From assembly GCA_026418195.1 (NCBI GenBank), contig JAOABU010000152.1, positions 1 to 42,809 on the forward strand: a stretch of 42,809 nt of DNA. Direction: 5' to 3'. Below, piece after piece: positions 40,199 through 42,809 of this stretch (positions are counted from its first letter, which is position 1; every line of letters begins with the position of its first letter). The notes under the pieces were generated by a model. It was not told the DNA's origin. It did no database searches and worked only from the letters and a program-made list of their open reading frames with translations. Source of the stretch: Spirochaetota bacterium (GTDB taxonomy: Bacteria; Spirochaetota; Spirochaetia; DTKZ01). The position numbers were made by a program, and so were the translations under genes.

Positions 40199-40800
40199 GC
40201 TTTCCCTCCTGTCATACGATTCTTAGCGATCCAGAGAAGGATGGCCACTAAAAAGAAGGCGCTGGGAGCCATTACCATGATGGTCCACTGGGGGAACCAC
40301 GCAGGGGCTACAGGGAATCCAAAGAGGGTTCCAAACCCGAGGAATTCCCGTACGAAGGCAATGGCCATCAAGACCCACATATACCCAATACCGGAGGTAA
40401 GTCCATCCCAGAATGCGGGGATGGGAGGATTGCTTTGGGCGAAGGCTTCAGCTCTCCCCATTAAAATGCAATTAGTAATGATCAGACCCACATAGGGACC
40501 TAAACTCTTTGAAATTTCAGGTAGGAACGCTCTTAGTAAAATATCTACAATGATTACGTAGAAAGAGATGATCAACACCTGCACGATCATCCGTACTTTC
40601 CGAGGTATCCAGTCTTTCATGAAAGCGATGGTCAAGTTGGAGAATGCCGCGGTAAATGTAACACCCAGAGTCATGATGAGGGTGTTGGTAAGTAGGTTGG
40701 TTACGGCCAGCGTCGAGCAGATCCCAAGGATCTGAATGAAAATTGGGTTATTGAACCAGAGGTTTTCCCTCGATATTTTCTTTAAATCTTTAGCTGTCAT
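40195..40800 (-). CDS. nqrD: NqrD, membrane subunit
   Basis: 201 aa, six helices. Both cluster cysteines are kept: C28 in LGICSTLAVT and C111 in IITNCILMGRAEAF. FVREFLGFGTLFG and LAPSAFFL-like MAPSAFFLVAILLW are conserved. ATGA overlaps with nqrC and nqrE. It is the intact comparison for RnfE at 12257-12883. Confidence 0.94.
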   Translation of the reverse strand: MTAKDLKKISRENLWFNNPIFIQILGICSTLAVTNLLTNTLIMTLGVTFTAAFSNLTIAFMKDWIPRKVRMIVQVLIISFYVIIVDILLRAFLPEISKSLGPYVGLIITNCILMGRAEAFAQSNPPIPAFWDGLTSGIGYMWVLMAIAFVREFLGFGTLFGFPVAPAWFPQWTIMVMAPSAFFLVAILLWIAKNRMTGGKA

Positions 40801-41411
40801 CTAGAGCCTCCCAGGATCTTTTTAAACACGGTAAGTTCTCCATTCAAAATGGTATCCATCGCTTGACTGGTACGGCTTGCACCAGTGATTCCGTCCGCTA
40901 TTCCTTCCTCTTTGTTGGCTTTGCCGCTTCCAGCCTCCGCACCGAAGGTTACATGGATTCTGCCATTCTTCACTTTCAAGCCTCGAAACTGGTCTTTGAA
41001 CCAGGGATCGGCCACTCGACCTCCTAAACCAGGAGTTTCGTTGTGGCTCACGATCTGGATACCCACGATCTGGGAAACCTGTTCGTCCACCGATAGGATC
41101 CCCGTGATCGTTCCCCAGAGACCGCTTCCACTGAATTCCTTCGCATAGATCGTTTTTCCACCTTGAGTGCTCTTGTAGAAACGAACTCCTTCTTTATCCA
41201 GGATTTCAATGGCTTTGTAGAGGGTATTTACTTCTTCATCGGTGCGGAAGGGAATAGCCATAGCTGAGAGAATCGCTTTCTGTCTGGCTAGCTCTTGGTT
41301 TCGCTGCACGATCCCCGAGGTCCCTTCATTTGCCAATGCCAGGAGAAACACGAAGAGGAAGGTAATGATGAAGCTGAACACTACCGTATAGAGAATCCCA
41401 TCTTTCCTCAT
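40797..41411 (-). CDS. nqrC: NqrC, FMN-carrying periplasmic subunit
   Basis: 204 aa. One N-terminal helix (about 7-27) and an FMN domain with HNETPGLGG (123-131) and the attachment motif DGITGASRTS (173-182). The flavin-accepting position is Ser179 where Thr is usual; ApbE motifs allow either, so flavinylation is still expected. ATGA overlaps on both sides. Confidence 0.92.
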   Translation of the reverse strand: MRKDGILYTVVFSFIITFLFVFLLALANEGTSGIVQRNQELARQKAILSAMAIPFRTDEEVNTLYKAIEILDKEGVRFYKSTQGGKTIYAKEFSGSGLWGTITGILSVDEQVSQIVGIQIVSHNETPGLGGRVADPWFKDQFRGLKVKNGRIHVTFGAEAGSGKANKEEGIADGITGASRTSQAMDTILNGELTVFKKILGGSR

Positions 41412-42328
41412 AGAGATGCCTCCTTTGGTGCAGAAGAGGTTGTCTTAGGGGTAGTGAGTTCATCGATTAAGGACGCAAAAGTATTTCCTAAAAGGAGAGC
41501 AAAGCTCGTCCCTTCTGGAAAGGCAGAGTACAATCGTAGAATGATCGAAAGGATTCCGATCAAAAGTCCATAGATCCATTGGGAAAGGTCCCGTTTAGGA
41601 GCACTCACTGGATCGGTTGCCATAAAAACGGCTACGAATAGGACACTCCCACTGAGCATGGAGTATAGGGTAGGGAAGGCCCCTTTTACCCCCAAGAGAT
41701 CTAAGATCGCCGAAGTCCCGATGGCTCCTATAACCGTACCCAACAGGGTTCGATAGGAAGCGGTTTTCGTAATTATTAGGTAGATAGCTCCTAAGAGAAT
41801 CAAGAGGATGGAGCCTTCTCCAATAGAACCCCCTTTAAATCCCAGGAACAGATCCTGAAGATTTAGGGAAGACATGTCCCCTGAACGAAGAATCCCCAAC
41901 GGTGTAGCGGTGCTCACTGCATCTGCATGAGTACCGAAAGCCCCCGGAACCATCCAGGAAGCGGCCAGGATATTGGGAAAGGTGATATAAACAAACAACC
42001 TCCCCGTAATGGCTGGGTTGAAGATGTTCCTCCCAAATCCCCCGTACACCTCTTTCCCCATGAATACAGCAAAAATGATTCCTACCCCGACGACCCAAAG
42101 AGGGGTTTTGGGGGGGAGCGAAAGGGCAAAGATCGTACAGGTTACCAAAACCGCTTCGCTGACCTTCTTATTTCGACCTTTTTCTACGATATATTCCGTT
42201 GCGACCCCTAAGATCAGGGATACCAGGAGGACTGCAACTGGCCTATATCCGTATAAATAAATGGAAAAGAGAAATAAAGGGAGGAGTGCGTAGAGGACCC
42301 TCCGCATAATGAGTTGTTTCTGGAACAC
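41408..42328 (-). CDS. nqrB: NqrB, membrane subunit with covalent FMN, short form
   Basis: 306 aa from GTG at 42328, chosen because AAGGAGGG lies four bases upstream. GGFGRNIFNPAITGR (96-110), flavin motif DAVSTATPL with Thr142, and VFMATDPVSAP near the C-terminus identify NqrB. Typical NqrB is about 400 residues with an N-terminal extension; here the protein begins at the first core helix, an RnfD-like length. No nqrA is found upstream, where a UxaB-type gene ends. First gene of nqrB-C-D-E-F. Confidence 0.9.
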   Translation of the reverse strand: MFQKQLIMRRVLYALLPLFLFSIYLYGYRPVAVLLVSLILGVATEYIVEKGRNKKVSEAVLVTCTIFALSLPPKTPLWVVGVGIIFAVFMGKEVYGGFGRNIFNPAITGRLFVYITFPNILAASWMVPGAFGTHADAVSTATPLGILRSGDMSSLNLQDLFLGFKGGSIGEGSILLILLGAIYLIITKTASYRTLLGTVIGAIGTSAILDLLGVKGAFPTLYSMLSGSVLFVAVFMATDPVSAPKRDLSQWIYGLLIGILSIILRLYSAFPEGTSFALLLGNTFASLIDELTTPKTTSSAPKEASL

Positions 42329-42331
42329 AAA

Positions 42332-42339
42332 CCCTCCTT
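42332..42339 (-). promoter_or_regulatory. Ribosome binding site fixing the nqrB GTG start
   Basis: AAGGAGGG on the minus strand, four bases before GTG at 42328. It favours the GTG over the internal ATG seven codons later. Confidence 0.75.
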
Positions 42340-42372
42340 CTAATGAAGCAAGATTCTAGACGTGTCCCTTAT

Positions 42373-42401
42373 AGATTACTGCACCTCTAATCTTATTGCA
42401 A
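42373..42401 (-). promoter_or_regulatory. Putative promoter for the nqr operon
   Basis: Minus strand TTGCAA (42396-42401), 17 bases, TAATCT (42373-42378). The -35 box overlaps the last codons of the upstream UxaB-type gene. Predicted leader of about 38 bases includes the ribosome site at 42332-42339. Confidence 0.4.
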
Positions 42402-42809
42402 GATTTGCTGGAGGGCGGGGTACATTCCCTTCTGGAGGATACTCTCAAGATACTGAGACACTTCTTTGACGAGGGATGGAGAAGAAAGATCAGTTCCCCA
42501 GAGGCTAGATTCGGATAGAGCCATCCGAACAACGCGGGGTATATCCAAGGAAGATACTTCTCTATCGAACCCTTCCGTTTGGGATATGACACCCAAAGGA
42601 ACCTTGGACCAGAGGGAACGGAAAAACTCAAGCACCTCTGGGTTATCCTTTATATTCTGAGCTTCTGAGGGATGTATGGTTCCACGATAGTAGAATAGGA
42701 GAGCTGCAAAGGAAAAACTCAAACCTTTGGGTGGTTGATCGAACTTCTCCTGATACTCCTGGATCGTGGGAAGTACCCGGGCTCGAAACTTTGCACAGGA
42801 GTTTAAGGC
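42393..42809 (-). CDS. uxaB: Tagaturonate reductase (UxaB-type mannitol dehydrogenase family), partial at right edge
   Basis: The C-terminal 138 residues are visible; the frame is open to the window edge, so the N-terminal NAD-binding part lies outside. NSCAKFRARVLPTIQEY, LSFSFAALLFYYRG and the final ESILQKGMYPAL match the C-terminal domain of the tagaturonate reductase branch of the polyol dehydrogenase family. It reduces tagaturonate to altronate with NADH in galacturonate use. Distinguishing UxaB from related mannonate or mannitol enzymes is less sure with only the C-terminus. Stop TAA at 42393-42395. Confidence 0.75.
   Translation of the reverse strand, partial: ALNSCAKFRARVLPTIQEYQEKFDQPPKGLSFSFAALLFYYRGTIHPSEAQNIKDNPEVLEFFRSLWSKVPLGVISQTEGFDREVSSLDIPRVVRMALSESSLWGTDLSSPSLVKEVSQYLESILQKGMYPALQQILQ

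Noticed and set aside
1-42809. CRISPR array, insertion sequence, prophage or tRNA genes
   Set aside because: No regular direct repeats, transposase, integrase or cloverleaf-capable segment was seen; intergenic gaps are too short for most.

Overview
The window is a densely packed bacterial chromosome segment with no gene-free stretch over about 110 bases. It has no rRNA, tRNA, CRISPR array or insertion sequence that I can recognise. Several traits together suggest a spirochaete (Spirochaetota, Treponema/Spirochaeta-like): a double-membrane lipoprotein sorting system (LolCDE), lipoproteins with relaxed lipoboxes, a PEGA-domain envelope protein, McsA/McsB-like/ClpC without CtsR beside them, an Rnf operon next to GH57, and many uncharacterised secreted proteins. 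The lineage is inference; no marker RNA is present.

Layout. 1-7.1 kb: edge fragment of a DUF1232 membrane protein, a secreted M30-like metallopeptidase lipoprotein, an EamA transporter plus membrane metallophosphoesterase pair, a CbbX/SpoVK-like AAA+ protein, and an RluA pseudouridine synthase. 7.2-16.1 kb: one apparent operon with a DUF212 phosphatase-like membrane protein, an unknown 510-aa membrane protein, rnfC-D-G-E-A-B and a GH57-like protein. 16.1-17.35 kb: a secreted repeat protein on the minus strand. 17.45-25.6 kb: prfB (with its programmed +1 frameshift), a CheY-like regulator, a PEGA protein, ftsY, a secreted protein and lolC-lolD-lolE. 25.7-30.1 kb: mcsA, mcsB-like, clpC and a zinc-ribbon protein. 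30.1-33.1 kb: a Sua5/TsaC enzyme diverging from an HD-GYP-like protein and a small partner. 33.1-35.9 kb: aroK-aroC-HAD and a small unknown protein. 35.9-42.3 kb: nqrB-C-D-E-F, a small unknown protein and a response regulator-PAS-GGDEF-EAL protein. The right edge holds the end of a tagaturonate reductase (UxaB-type).

The most striking content is the Rnf-like operon. Its membrane core subunits RnfA and RnfE have lost all four cysteines that hold the intramembrane [2Fe-2S] cluster in Rnf/Nqr. RnfC has lost the glycine-rich loop proposed to bind NADH/FMN. RnfB lacks its N-terminal Fe-S domain and has broken C-terminal cluster motifs. Yet the FMN-attachment threonines of RnfD and RnfG, and two ferredoxin-type clusters each in RnfB and RnfC, are kept. 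The paralogous Nqr operon 25 kb away keeps all the core cysteines and so serves as an internal control, but it has no adjacent nqrA and a short NqrB. The GH57 protein ending the Rnf operon keeps the nucleophile Glu but lacks the partner Asp motif. The McsB homologue has lost nearly all its arginine-kinase active site while staying between intact mcsA and clpC. Thus several ordinary-looking operons encode rewired or pseudo-enzymatic members.

A second theme is gene starts. Many first genes of transcription units have sigma70-like promoters whose -10 box ends only 7-12 bases before the start codon with no Shine-Dalgarno sequence, which suggests leaderless mRNAs. Internal genes use Shine-Dalgarno sites or ATGA/TTGA overlaps. 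All motif comparisons were made from memory of the families; no search was run.
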